This document shows positions 28,793 through 38,355 of a stretch of DNA of 64,000 nucleotides, in pieces. This DNA is from Bacteroides sp. Lineage in GTDB: Bacteria > Bacteroidota > Bacteroidia > Bacteroidales > Bacteroidaceae. Made by a program: the position numbers and the translations under genes. The notes beneath the pieces are model-generated. The model was not told the origin of the DNA. It was given only the letters and a program-made list of their open reading frames with translations, and ran no database searches. How positions within the stretch are numbered: position 1 is the first letter of the stretch; every line of letters starts with the position of its first letter. The DNA is taken from the NCBI GenBank assembly GCA_015060765.1, contig SUXW01000017.1, positions 1 to 64,000 on the forward strand, given 5' to 3'.

Positions 28793-30049
28793 TTATTTAA
28801 TCAATCGATAAATCAAGTCCAGCTTGGTATATTTCCGTTCTTGCGCATTGTTCCAATGCTCCATCAAGCCCAATGGAGCAGTTAGAGGCGTACCGTCGCG
28901 TTCTGGGTCGTACACCGTACCACTTACCGGATTAGGAATAGTAGCAGCTTCGCGCAAGTATTCATCACAATAATTGAAATTACGGAATTCCGGCCATTCA
29001 CCTACCAACATATCCAAACCTACGGCATCACATGCCACTTCGTCTTGTGATACAATGATAGAACAACACCAATCATTATTGAAAGGAGGTTTCTGCCACT
29101 TGGGTTGCGGTTTTCCGTTTACATCGCGCGAACCATAGGTACCATCAATCAAGAAAAGCAAAGTCTTTTGTCCCAAATCCTTGTGACCAATAAAATCGAC
29201 AAAAGTCTTGTAACCCGGCTTACCATGACGTTTGTCGGGACTAATATTGTTATGAGCATTCTTTCGCCATTGCAAGAAAATGTCGGTTGCCCCATACCAG
29301 TTCTTGGCAGTAAGTGTTACGCCCGGGCCATTATGAGTTTTCAACAAAGCGGAATTGATGAGATAATCAGCATCGACAATACATTTGGCCAAACCTCTTG
29401 CCATCTTGCCATTGTCTACCGAATACTTGATTTGCTCAGGATAATATTCGCACTTGATTCTTCCATCACCACCGATATTGTCAATGAATATCACTTCGGG
29501 GAATAATCGATGTATCTTGTTGTAGATACTATCTGTAATAGCACGACTGGGTTCACATACAATAATATCATTCTCGGCCACCCTTGCATCGTTTACCAAG
29601 CTTTTGACCAAAGCCAACGTCACAAATGGAGAAGAGTTTAATTCGATGGTATCACGATGAGTCAATGCATTGTTCATATTCAATTTGATGGCAATTTTTT
29701 CTCCCTTCTGATAACCTTTCTTCATTCCTCGTTTGGCTTCATTGAACGAACGGAACAAAGCTTTCCATGCTTTTTTCACATTCTTCTTACCAGTCAACTG
29801 AATAACAGCCTCCTTAATCATCGCATCAGCCTTATCTTGATCATTCCAACGATCTTCCACCCAAAGACCGGTTTCCAAATCCCACTTGGCTACTCCCGGG
29901 CTATGTACCCATACCACTCTACCCGGATGAATACCCTTACCTTCACCCAATGGTTCATTAGGGCCGACAAACAATTTAGGTTGTGCATAAAGTAGTCCCA
30001 CGTTCAAAGACAAGGACAACAAAAACAAAAAGATCCTATTCATTTTCAT
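28793..30049 (-). CDS. Exported DUF362-domain protein
   Basis: The roughly 418-residue protein starts at ATG 30049 and has a signal peptide (IFLFLLSLSLNVGLLYAQ). DUF362 features include GEKIAIKLNMNNAL, ALVKSLVNDARV, IIVCEPSRAI, INSALLKTHNGPGVTLTAKNWYG and DEVACDAVGLDML. The ferredoxin-like Cys cluster found in many cytosolic DUF362 proteins is absent. No biochemical role is established for the exported form. It is the first gene of the minus-strand enzyme operon, which makes a role in pectin use likely but undefined. Confidence 0.75.
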   Translation of the reverse strand: MKMNRIFLFLLSLSLNVGLLYAQPKLFVGPNEPLGEGKGIHPGRVVWVHSPGVAKWDLETGLWVEDRWNDQDKADAMIKEAVIQLTGKKNVKKAWKALFRSFNEAKRGMKKGYQKGEKIAIKLNMNNALTHRDTIELNSSPFVTLALVKSLVNDARVAENDIIVCEPSRAITDSIYNKIHRLFPEVIFIDNIGGDGRIKCEYYPEQIKYSVDNGKMARGLAKCIVDADYLINSALLKTHNGPGVTLTAKNWYGATDIFLQWRKNAHNNISPDKRHGKPGYKTFVDFIGHKDLGQKTLLFLIDGTYGSRDVNGKPQPKWQKPPFNNDWCCSIIVSQDEVACDAVGLDMLVGEWPEFRNFNYCDEYLREAATIPNPVSGTVYDPERDGTPLTAPLGLMEHWNNAQERKYTKLDLIYRLIK

Positions 30050-30078
30050 ACTATTAAATTTAATTATTGTTATTGAAA

Positions 30079-30109
30079 CAAAAATCCGAAATTGTTCATC
30101 ACAAAACAA
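30079..30109 (-). promoter_or_regulatory. Candidate promoter of the DUF362-to-acetylesterase operon
   Basis: The minus strand shows TTG (30109-30107), a 20-base spacer and GATTTTTG (30086-30079), one mismatch from TAnnTTTG, 30 bases before ATG 30049. The imperfect box would suit HTCS-dependent activation. Confidence 0.4.
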
Positions 30110-30185
30110 TGGGAAAACGTACAAAAGGATGTTGAAATGTACATACTGAACAATTATAAACCGTCATGCGACAAAAACAAAGAAA

Positions 30186-30222
30186 GCGTGTCGGATTTCT
30201 TTTTACAAAGAACCAGACACGC
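30186..30222 (-). terminator. Hairpin after the HTCS gene
   Basis: GCGTGTC (30186-30192) and GACACGC (30216-30222) form the base of a long hairpin with inner TTCTTT/AAAGAA-type pairing. On the minus strand it is followed by TTTCTTTGTTTTT. Confidence 0.6.
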
Positions 30223-30249
30223 CTTTATTATAACAATAATGCTCAAAAA

Positions 30250-33200
30250 TTATTCCGCAGTATTTTCCCCATCGGTTGTTTTGGAGAATAGAGAAGGAGC
30301 CACACCAAACTGCTGTTTAAAACATTTACTAAAATAAAATGGGTCATTGATTCCCACCTGATATGACACTTCGGCAACTGTATATTTATTTTCTTTCAAA
30401 AGTTCTACCGCCTTCTTCATACGCATGATACGAATATACTCATTAGGCGAGTACCCTGTAACCCCCCTTACCTTTCGATAGAAAACCGTTCTACCATAAC
30501 CCATCGCAGCAGCAAATTCATCCACCGTAAACTGAGGATTTGCAATCTCACGTTCCAATATTTGCAACAATTTATCAGCAAATTCTTTATCTTTATCCGA
30601 CGTACATATAGCCGGCCGAAGCATAGTAGGATCACTGGAAAACTTTTCTCGCAATTTTTCACGTTGTTCTATCAGCTTGAAAACCCTAGCCAACAGCAAT
30701 TTAGGACTGAACGGCTTTGTAATATAAGCATCCGCGCCACTTTCTACCCCTTCCAAATGACTTTCCGCTGAATGCATTGCTGTCAATAGAATAATTGGTA
30801 TATGACTGGTATTAAAATCATTTTTCATTTTTCGGGTTACCTCAAATCCTGTCATACCAGGCATCAATACATCACAAATAATCAAGTCGGCATCGGATTC
30901 CTTTGCCTTTTCCAAGCCAGACACGCCATCAGATGCCAATTCCACTTCAAAATATCGTCCTATTTCCTCTTTCAAGAAATCACGAACATCATTATCGTCT
31001 TCAATAATCAAGACTTTACGTTTGTTCAATGGAGACGCAAACTCATCCTGCTTACTTTCAAACGTTTCTTGCTCTTCCGCTATAGCTGTATGATGCTTTT
31101 CTTCTTCGGCCATCAATACATTATGAGGTATCAAGAAGTCTTTTTCTTCATACATAGATGTATCAAGAGGCAAAGTAACTATAAAGATAGACCCTCCACC
31201 GTCATTTTCTTTATATTCAATGGTACCTTTATGCACATTGACCAATTCATGTGTCAAATGCAATCCGACCCCCACACTACTACTGGAGAAACTACTTTGC
31301 ATAAACCGTTTAAACAACTCATTTCGTTTTTCCTTCGGAATTCCAACTCCCGTATCCGACACTGAAATGATCAATGTATTGGCTGTTTCATCCACCTTTA
31401 CCGTCAATACAATTTTACCTTCACTTGGAGTATATTTAAACGCATTCGACAACAAATTATACGTCACCTTATCCAAATTACCTTTATCGACAAACATTTT
31501 GTAAGAAGCAACAGAAGGAGAAAATCTAAAGTCCATTCGTTTGGATTCAGCAGCATCATTGAAACTTAAGAATATTTCATAAAGGAAAGCTATTACATCT
31601 GTTTCTTCCAATGATAGAGCCAATTTGTTATTCTGCATTTTCCTGAATTCCAACAATTGATTAATCAAACGGAGCATACGCTGAGTGCTTTTCTCCATCA
31701 CCTTCAACGAATAAGACATCTCCTTAGGAGCCTTACCACTATATTGAATCTTTTCCAAAGCACCTTGTATCAAGGTTAACGGTGTACGGAATTCATGTGA
31801 GATATTAGTAAAGAACACCAATTTATACTCTGTCAATTGTTTTTCCACTTGAATACGATTACGCAAACGAGTAAAATTACGGGCCACTCCATAAGCTATA
31901 TACAACAGGACAGAAATCAAAACGGCATAAATCAGGAACGCCCATGTCGTCTTCCAGAATGGAGGTTTGACTACAATTTTAAGGACTGCTTCCTTTTCTC
32001 CCCAAACTCCTGCACTATTACATGCCTTCACACGCAGTTTATAGGTACCTGGTTGCAAATTCTTGTATGCAGCAAAATTCAAAGAAGAAGGGATACTCCA
32101 TTCTCTATCATAATTATCTAGCTTATAAGTATATTTCGTTTCATTCCCTTTCAAATAATCAAAAATGGAGAAATCGATGACAAATGAATTTTGGAAATGC
32201 TTTAATACAACTTCTTCTGAATAAACCAATGCATATTCCAAAGAAGAATCCACATCACCCGGAGACATTGATATACCGTTAATTTTCAAATCTGTAAATT
32301 CGACTTCAGGAATCACTACAGAAGATGATTCTATCAATTCTGGAGTAATTACTACCAAGCCATAATTCGTTCCAAACAATAATTTGCCCGTTTCACTTAT
32401 ACACCCACTATTTTCACCATAAACATTTCCCAAAGCAAAAGTCGAAAAGAAATAATTCTTGAACGAATGTACTTCTGGATCAAATTTGGAAATCCCATAC
32501 TCTGTTGCAATCCACAATTTCCCAGCAAAATCTTCAACGATGGATTGAACCATATTATTTACAAGACCATCTTGAATATCAAAATGTTTGAATGTCAAAT
32601 TATCATAATCATCTATTTGGTCACACATTGCAAAACCAGCGCCTGTCGTCCCAACCCAAACACGTCCTTTACTATCTTGAAACAAGCATTTGATTTCGCT
32701 ACTTTTCAGTTTGCCATTAGCAAAATTATAAACATTATAATTTTTAGGATCAGCAATTAAAGAGTCTGGGTGAAAGACATGAACTCCGTCACTGGTACCA
32801 ACCCACATCCATCCATTTTGATCTTCCAAGATAGAACGTATCAGACGTTGGCTATAATCTCCATTCAAAAAATGCATAAAAGAATAGCCTTTTTCGCTTT
32901 TTACAGCCAAATCCAGCCCCCCGCCGAAAGTACCTATCCATACCCTTCCTTTCTTATCGCGATACATAGCAAATATGTTATTATTGGACAAGCTCATTGG
33001 ATCGTATGCCTTATTCGTATACCATGTATCTCCAACCAAAAGCCCTTTTCCCCGACTGCCATACCAAACGGTTCCTTCCGTATCTTCTACTACAGCATAG
33101 ATGTTCGATTGAAAATACTTATTATCACCTTTAGGGTTCATATCCGAATCGAACATATACAATCCTCCCTGACGAGACCCAATCCAAATATCCCCATTAC

Positions 33201-34524
33201 TCATTTGAGCCATCATTCTTACCGCATTAGCCCGATTGGATATTCTATCCTTCTCCGGTAAAATACGCATTGCCCCTTCATTCAATACAGATAGAAGAGA
33301 AACCCCGGTATATTCAGAACTTACCCATATACCCCCATTTCTATCTTCCATTACATTCTGCAAATAATTGGAAGCGATATGACTGCTTCCTTCCATGTCC
33401 GCTACTAAATGTTTCATTTGGTCTGTTTTCAGGTCATAAACAAAAAGTCCGTTTCCATAAGTAGTAATCCAAATGATGTTTCTGGAATCATGTACCACAT
33501 GGATTCGTTCTTCATCCAAATAAGGAAGTAAATGATTGGGGATCAATTGGAATGACTTGATTGCATAAGTCGTAGCATTCACATACCAAACGATACCTGT
33601 ATGGTTATGTATCCAATAATTCCCTTTATTGTCAACAACGACCACACCTCTTTTTATATCGAGTTCGTCACTTCGAGTCAATTTAAAAGATTCCAAATCA
33701 AAAGTAAATCCACCCTCTTCTGTAAAAATGATCCATTGTTCCTTCAAACGAATGGTTCCATACACTCTGGCACCACCGGCTCGTTCAGAAGCGTTGGTTA
33801 CAAACCAACAATTACCCGATGTATCACAAACATGGATTTTCCCTGCACCCGACAAAAAGAATATCTTGTCGCCATATTCTACAACTCGAAAAGCTTCACT
33901 ATTGTCTGTCTTCAACACAAATCTGCCGTTTGTCCATTCGGCCACTCCTTCGGAAGTACCGGCCCAAATTCTTTTATGAGCATCCTCATACATATACGTA
34001 ACCCGATTGCTATGAAGAGTTCCATTCTCTACCTTATATACTTCTGAAGCAAATTCGCCATCTTTATAGACCACTTTTCTACAACCATTACCATCATGCC
34101 ACATCCATATATCTCCATTTGAAGTTTCCAGCTTATCCTTATAATATTGAGTATGCTCCCCACATCCTGTAAAATCAACAAAGCAATCCCTTTTCAAGTC
34201 ATAACAACTGAAGATATTGGGAGTCGAAGATATCCATAAAAAGCCATTGCGGTCTTCTGAGATATCACCTATACGATGGTCTGCCAGTGACATCTTACCC
34301 AATTCCGGCCGGAAAGTCATGAATGAATTGCCATCATAACGGCTCAATCCATTCAAGGTACCCATCCATACAAATCCTTTACTATCCTGATACAACGTAC
34401 GTACAGAATTGTTGGCTATACCATCTCCTGTCGTCAAATGACGGGATCGTATTTCAATGTCTGCAAAAACAGACACATCCAAGAATAAGGAAAGGATTAA
34501 TAATAAGAATACAACCTTCTTCAT
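30250..34524 (-). CDS. Hybrid two-component system regulator (HTCS)
   Basis: The 1,424-residue membrane protein combines sensor and regulator. After a signal peptide (SLFLDVSVFA) come repeated Reg_prop blades with the pattern DSKGFVWMGTLNGLSRYDG (about 25-750) and a Y_Y_Y domain (about 760-845). A transmembrane helix follows (AFLIYAVLISVLLYIAYG, near 857-880). The HisKA domain has NISHEFRTPL (His910), then an HATPase. The receiver carries phospho-acceptor Asp1218 in LIICDVLMPG, and an AraC-type HTH ends the protein (NPQFTVDEFAAAMGYGRTVFYRKV). HTCS proteins bind oligosaccharides in the periplasm and activate the adjacent locus. All catalytic residues are present. It lies centrally in the pectin locus. 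Confidence 0.97.
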   Translation of the reverse strand: MKKVVFLLLILSLFLDVSVFADIEIRSRHLTTGDGIANNSVRTLYQDSKGFVWMGTLNGLSRYDGNSFMTFRPELGKMSLADHRIGDISEDRNGFLWISSTPNIFSCYDLKRDCFVDFTGCGEHTQYYKDKLETSNGDIWMWHDGNGCRKVVYKDGEFASEVYKVENGTLHSNRVTYMYEDAHKRIWAGTSEGVAEWTNGRFVLKTDNSEAFRVVEYGDKIFFLSGAGKIHVCDTSGNCWFVTNASERAGGARVYGTIRLKEQWIIFTEEGGFTFDLESFKLTRSDELDIKRGVVVVDNKGNYWIHNHTGIVWYVNATTYAIKSFQLIPNHLLPYLDEERIHVVHDSRNIIWITTYGNGLFVYDLKTDQMKHLVADMEGSSHIASNYLQNVMEDRNGGIWVSSEYTGVSLLSVLNEGAMRILPEKDRISNRANAVRMMAQMSNGDIWIGSRQGGLYMFDSDMNPKGDNKYFQSNIYAVVEDTEGTVWYGSRGKGLLVGDTWYTNKAYDPMSLSNNNIFAMYRDKKGRVWIGTFGGGLDLAVKSEKGYSFMHFLNGDYSQRLIRSILEDQNGWMWVGTSDGVHVFHPDSLIADPKNYNVYNFANGKLKSSEIKCLFQDSKGRVWVGTTGAGFAMCDQIDDYDNLTFKHFDIQDGLVNNMVQSIVEDFAGKLWIATEYGISKFDPEVHSFKNYFFSTFALGNVYGENSGCISETGKLLFGTNYGLVVITPELIESSSVVIPEVEFTDLKINGISMSPGDVDSSLEYALVYSEEVVLKHFQNSFVIDFSIFDYLKGNETKYTYKLDNYDREWSIPSSLNFAAYKNLQPGTYKLRVKACNSAGVWGEKEAVLKIVVKPPFWKTTWAFLIYAVLISVLLYIAYGVARNFTRLRNRIQVEKQLTEYKLVFFTNISHEFRTPLTLIQGALEKIQYSGKAPKEMSYSLKVMEKSTQRMLRLINQLLEFRKMQNNKLALSLEETDVIAFLYEIFLSFNDAAESKRMDFRFSPSVASYKMFVDKGNLDKVTYNLLSNAFKYTPSEGKIVLTVKVDETANTLIISVSDTGVGIPKEKRNELFKRFMQSSFSSSSVGVGLHLTHELVNVHKGTIEYKENDGGGSIFIVTLPLDTSMYEEKDFLIPHNVLMAEEEKHHTAIAEEQETFESKQDEFASPLNKRKVLIIEDDNDVRDFLKEEIGRYFEVELASDGVSGLEKAKESDADLIICDVLMPGMTGFEVTRKMKNDFNTSHIPIILLTAMHSAESHLEGVESGADAYITKPFSPKLLLARVFKLIEQREKLREKFSSDPTMLRPAICTSDKDKEFADKLLQILEREIANPQFTVDEFAAAMGYGRTVFYRKVRGVTGYSPNEYIRIMRMKKAVELLKENKYTVAEVSYQVGINDPFYFSKCFKQQFGVAPSLFSKTTDGENTAE

Positions 34525-34549
34525 GTGTTTTTCATTTTAGATATATATG

Positions 34550-34582
34550 CAAAGATACGAAAAGTTATGTGTCGAAATCCAA
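34550..34582 (-). promoter_or_regulatory. Promoter of the HTCS gene
   Basis: The minus strand has TTG (34582-34580), 22 bases, and TATCTTTG (34557-34550), 26 bases before the ATG. An own promoter means the regulator need not depend on the operon it controls. Confidence 0.6.
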
Positions 34583-34614
34583 CAAACCGTTAAATTTCGA
34601 CACATTCCATCAAA

Positions 34615-34941
34615 TCAATCCATGTGGAAGACTTCTGGCAGTGGGATTGTTACCGGCGAATTATCCGGATTCACCTCCATAATATCCGCCATATAATCCC
34701 ACCATTTCTGTACGATAGGATTATCACCCATATCCTGTGAAGAGCCTTCACCTTTCGTTTTCTGACATGCAAACAAAATATTGGTATCCTTATCCCAATA
34801 GATGGAATAATCATAAACGCCACCGTCCGACAACATCTTTTTCAGTTCCGGCCAAATGGCAGCATGTCTTTTTTCATATTCCTTCTCGAAGCCTGGCTTC
34901 AAGAACATCTTAAAAGCTTCCCGTTTCATGACATTACTCAT
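34615..34941 (-). CDS. rhaM: L-rhamnose mutarotase
   Basis: The 108-residue cytoplasmic protein matches the RhaM/RhaU family: MKREAFKMFLKPGFEKEYEKRHAAIWPELKKML, a YSIYWDKDTNILFAC strand and the end WWDYMADIMEVNPDNSP. It interconverts the anomers of L-rhamnose. The His of RHAAIWPEL is the conserved catalytic residue. It is the last gene of the SGNH-PL11-GH105-rhaM run and processes rhamnose released by the locus. Confidence 0.93.
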   Translation of the reverse strand: MSNVMKREAFKMFLKPGFEKEYEKRHAAIWPELKKMLSDGGVYDYSIYWDKDTNILFACQKTKGEGSSQDMGDNPIVQKWWDYMADIMEVNPDNSPVTIPLPEVFHMD

Positions 34942-34956
34942 TTTATAAGTTATTCC

Positions 34957-36360
34957 TTATCTTTTCTCATGGAAAATTGGAGAATCTGTTTTTTGTTCTG
35001 TTGAATAGAACTGTACCGCACTATCGTTCATCTTCGGATACTGTCTTTTCAACAAATTTATCATTTCAGCACCAGCCCAAATAACCGGTCCATATCCATG
35101 TGCAGCATATACATTAACAGGACGATAATAATAGAAAGCCGGATCAAAGGCCATACCCGTACCTACACATGTACCTTCCACCTGACCCAATTCATTAATT
35201 TGAGTTGTTATGGCATTCCATCCTAATGTAACGACAGGTCCATAAGCTAATGCATCAATCCAACCCTTATTGATTGCATGAGCCATACAATACACATAAA
35301 TGGCTGTTGCCGAAGTTTCTAAATAGGAGTCATTACGGTCGAGCAATTGATGCCACAATCCTTCGCCACTTTGGCAAGCGGCCAACCCCTTTACATGAGC
35401 ACAGAACAAATCCATAATCTTACCTCTTTGAGGATGGTTTTCAGGCAACACATCCAAGACTTCGCACATGGTAAGTAATGCCCAACCATTGGCACGTCCC
35501 CAATGGAAAGCCGGATGATCCTTCATTTCTTCCACCCAACCATGACGGAACAAATTCTTTTCGGGTACCCACATACGTTCTGCAAATTGAAGCACTTGTT
35601 TTACAGCCTCTTCCTGATATTCCGTTTGTTTTTCATTAGCAATACAAGAATACCATGCTATTGGAGGAATTCCCATAAACATATCATCCAACCATAATGT
35701 ATTGTAAAGTGGTCGTGTACGGGCAAATGTTCCATCGCTCAAACGATACTCCTTATTCATTATGAAATCCATATAATTCTGAATAAGAGCATTCAAATCC
35801 AACGATGAATCCTTCATTTGAGCCTTTACCATCGCTGCACACACTGCACCGGCATCGTCCAATGCACGAGGATCAAGAATCTGTCTCATTTGTCCATCCA
35901 ATTTACCACCTTCATCCATCACCTTGCGGAAATGTGGTGCCACTTCAGCCAAGAATTTAAAACGTTTGGTTACATAGTCCATATAAGCTTTGTCGCCCGT
36001 AGCCTCGGCTGCAGCTATCATAGCGGAATAGGTAACTCCCCACTCATAACTTGCCAAGCGGAAAGTGCCACGTTCCAATTGTGCGTCTGCATTGATTTGT
36101 GCATAATCTGTAATGGTTTCCCCTGTATTCTTATTTACAACACGTGCCGGTGTACATTCTTCCAAATAACCAAGTATACGATCCATATCCACCTTGATGG
36201 ATTCTACCGAAGGGACTCCATAAGGATTCTGATAATCCGGTTGCAACAAGTGCAACGGTGTATTGGAATCATTGATTTCTTCTTTTTTCTCTTGAGTCGG
36301 AGCACACGATGAAACCATCATCACCAAAGCCCCCATACATAATAATCCTATGTTTTTCAT
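34957..36360 (-). CDS. GH105 unsaturated rhamnogalacturonyl hydrolase, lipoprotein
   Basis: The 467-residue lipoprotein has lipobox MVSSC. An (alpha/alpha)6 barrel follows with LWLDDMFMGIPPIAWY (catalytic Asp region), HWGRANGWALLTMCEVLDVLP and a late SATAIYVYCMAHAINKG. GH105 enzymes remove the 4,5-unsaturated galacturonate that lyases such as PL11 leave at chain ends. It sits directly downstream of PL11 with 6 bases between, so the two activities are produced together. Confidence 0.9.
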   Translation of the reverse strand: MKNIGLLCMGALVMMVSSCAPTQEKKEEINDSNTPLHLLQPDYQNPYGVPSVESIKVDMDRILGYLEECTPARVVNKNTGETITDYAQINADAQLERGTFRLASYEWGVTYSAMIAAAEATGDKAYMDYVTKRFKFLAEVAPHFRKVMDEGGKLDGQMRQILDPRALDDAGAVCAAMVKAQMKDSSLDLNALIQNYMDFIMNKEYRLSDGTFARTRPLYNTLWLDDMFMGIPPIAWYSCIANEKQTEYQEEAVKQVLQFAERMWVPEKNLFRHGWVEEMKDHPAFHWGRANGWALLTMCEVLDVLPENHPQRGKIMDLFCAHVKGLAACQSGEGLWHQLLDRNDSYLETSATAIYVYCMAHAINKGWIDALAYGPVVTLGWNAITTQINELGQVEGTCVGTGMAFDPAFYYYRPVNVYAAHGYGPVIWAGAEMINLLKRQYPKMNDSAVQFYSTEQKTDSPIFHEKR

Positions 36361-36366
36361 ACTATT

Positions 36367-38334
36367 TTATTTAAATTCATATCCTCTAAAAATACCTTCT
36401 TTCAAATCTGCGCCAAAATAGAATCCCGGTTGTGTAGGTTGGTTGTATGCCACGTTTTGAGTCACAATACTGATTCGATACGCCGGGTCTTCCAAGAATG
36501 TATGGAAACGATAATTGGTCGGTATCGTTGTTACATACAGGCGCAAAGCCGAGTTATCTTCTGTGCGGAGCAATACCTCTTCCCGCCAGTCGCCTATCAT
36601 ATCACCTTGCAAACAAGGAGTCGCTTTAGTGCCATTGTTCCATACAGTACCTTCAAATACTTGCAACGGTTTACAGACACCTTCGTTCCAATCGTATTTA
36701 TCCACTTTATTCTTATCCAATAATTCACGAAGCAAATCACCATCCCACCAAAGGCCCATGTTTACAGAAAGGCCTTCCATGTTCGGATTAACCACTTCTC
36801 CTTTTATATTGCGGATACCTTGCGATTCCCACGACCACATTTCCAGTCCCGGATTCGTAGGATCAATATCTGCAGCCATACAACGGCCTACATCAATTGA
36901 GCTCTTTATTTGGAAAAGCACTTCACCTGTACCGGCATTGCGAAAACTGCTTCCATCTTTTCTGTTCTCATGGCATGCCCATACCTGCAAGCCTTCCAGT
37001 TCCGGACTGAATTTAGTCAAATGAATAGCATCACCGTGATTCATACCTGTAGAATACAGCCCCGTACCATCATGATCGATGGCGCATTGTCCGTAAACAA
37101 TTTCATCCATTCCATCACCGTCCACATCTCCTACACGAAGGTTGTGATTTCCTTGACCGGCATAAGCTTCATTACCTGGGAGGTTACTGTCGAACACCCA
37201 ACGTTGCTTCAACTCCGTTCCATCCCAATCAAATGCAGCCAACACGGCACGGGTATAATATCCTCTACACATGATTACGCTTGGATGGATACCATCCAAA
37301 TAAGCTACCGCCGCCAAATAACGGTCACTACGATTTGCACGATTGTCTCCCCAATCCTCTAAACGACCACGTTGCGGTACATAATCAATGGTCTGCATAG
37401 CTTTACCTGTCAGTCCTTCAAAAACAGTCAAGTATTCATTACCTGTTAAGATACGTCCTTGATTACGAGGAGTCATCTTACGAGGAAGACGCTTGGCATC
37501 GTTCGGACGTTTTTGCATATTGGCAGGACGTTGACGAGGAGGATTGGGAGCAAGGGTATCTCCTTTTTCACGATAATCGGCAGTTATATCTCCGATAACA
37601 TTTCCCAAACCATCTACAGTGCCGTCCGAAGTCTTCATCACCACTTCGGCACATCCATCACCATCCAAATCATATACCATGAATTGAGTATAATGTGCAC
37701 CTGCACGAATATTATGTCCCAAATCAATGCGCCACAACTTTTCGCCGGTCAAACGATAACAATCAAAATACACATTTCCCGTATATCCATCATGGGCATT
37801 ATCATGCGCATTAGAAGGGTCCCATTTCAAGATGATTTCATATTGTCCATCACCATCCACATCACCCATCGATGCATCATTGGCATTATAGGTATAGGTA
37901 TCTCCTGCAGGCGTAACACCTTCAGCCGGACGATCAAGTGGAATATTCAAATAGCCAAACGGCGCATTCTCCGGCAAAGTATAAATACCCTTTACCGTTT
38001 CCTTTTCTTTACCGTCTACTACAGCCTTCACTTCGTAAACTGCTTTTTCCATTCCGGCATAAGCATCTTTATAAAAAGTACCTTGATTGGCTGGAACTTC
38101 TGCTATTTTTTCACCATTCCGATACACATTGAATGATGTTTTCAACGGATCAGAAGACAAATATCTCCAGGATACAATTACAGACTCCGGATTCTCACGA
38201 ACCGCAACTACTCCACGATTCAAACTATCCTTTTGCATTTTCAGTTCGGCTTCCCCACATGATTGTAGAGAAAACCCCAAGAGAGCTACCCACAGCAGAT
38301 GCATTGAACTCAAGCGTTTTTTTTCGTTTTTCAT
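36367..38334 (-). CDS. PL11 rhamnogalacturonan lyase, lipoprotein
   Basis: The 655-residue lipoprotein has lipobox FSLQSC. An N-terminal fibronectin-like domain (SVIVSWRYLSSDPLKTSFNVYRNG) leads into the eight-bladed propeller of PL11. Its calcium-binding DxDGDG repeats (MGDVDGDGQYEIILKWDPSNA, VYDLDGDGCAEVVMK, VGDVDGDGMDEIVYG) and MIGDWREEVLLR are plain. The enzyme splits the rhamnose-galacturonate backbone of rhamnogalacturonan I by beta-elimination. The lipoprotein leader suggests the outer surface or periplasmic face. Its residue pattern is full and uninterrupted. Confidence 0.95.
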   Translation of the reverse strand: MKNEKKRLSSMHLLWVALLGFSLQSCGEAELKMQKDSLNRGVVAVRENPESVIVSWRYLSSDPLKTSFNVYRNGEKIAEVPANQGTFYKDAYAGMEKAVYEVKAVVDGKEKETVKGIYTLPENAPFGYLNIPLDRPAEGVTPAGDTYTYNANDASMGDVDGDGQYEIILKWDPSNAHDNAHDGYTGNVYFDCYRLTGEKLWRIDLGHNIRAGAHYTQFMVYDLDGDGCAEVVMKTSDGTVDGLGNVIGDITADYREKGDTLAPNPPRQRPANMQKRPNDAKRLPRKMTPRNQGRILTGNEYLTVFEGLTGKAMQTIDYVPQRGRLEDWGDNRANRSDRYLAAVAYLDGIHPSVIMCRGYYTRAVLAAFDWDGTELKQRWVFDSNLPGNEAYAGQGNHNLRVGDVDGDGMDEIVYGQCAIDHDGTGLYSTGMNHGDAIHLTKFSPELEGLQVWACHENRKDGSSFRNAGTGEVLFQIKSSIDVGRCMAADIDPTNPGLEMWSWESQGIRNIKGEVVNPNMEGLSVNMGLWWDGDLLRELLDKNKVDKYDWNEGVCKPLQVFEGTVWNNGTKATPCLQGDMIGDWREEVLLRTEDNSALRLYVTTIPTNYRFHTFLEDPAYRISIVTQNVAYNQPTQPGFYFGADLKEGIFRGYEFK

Positions 38335-38355
38335 GGTATTATCATATTATAAATG

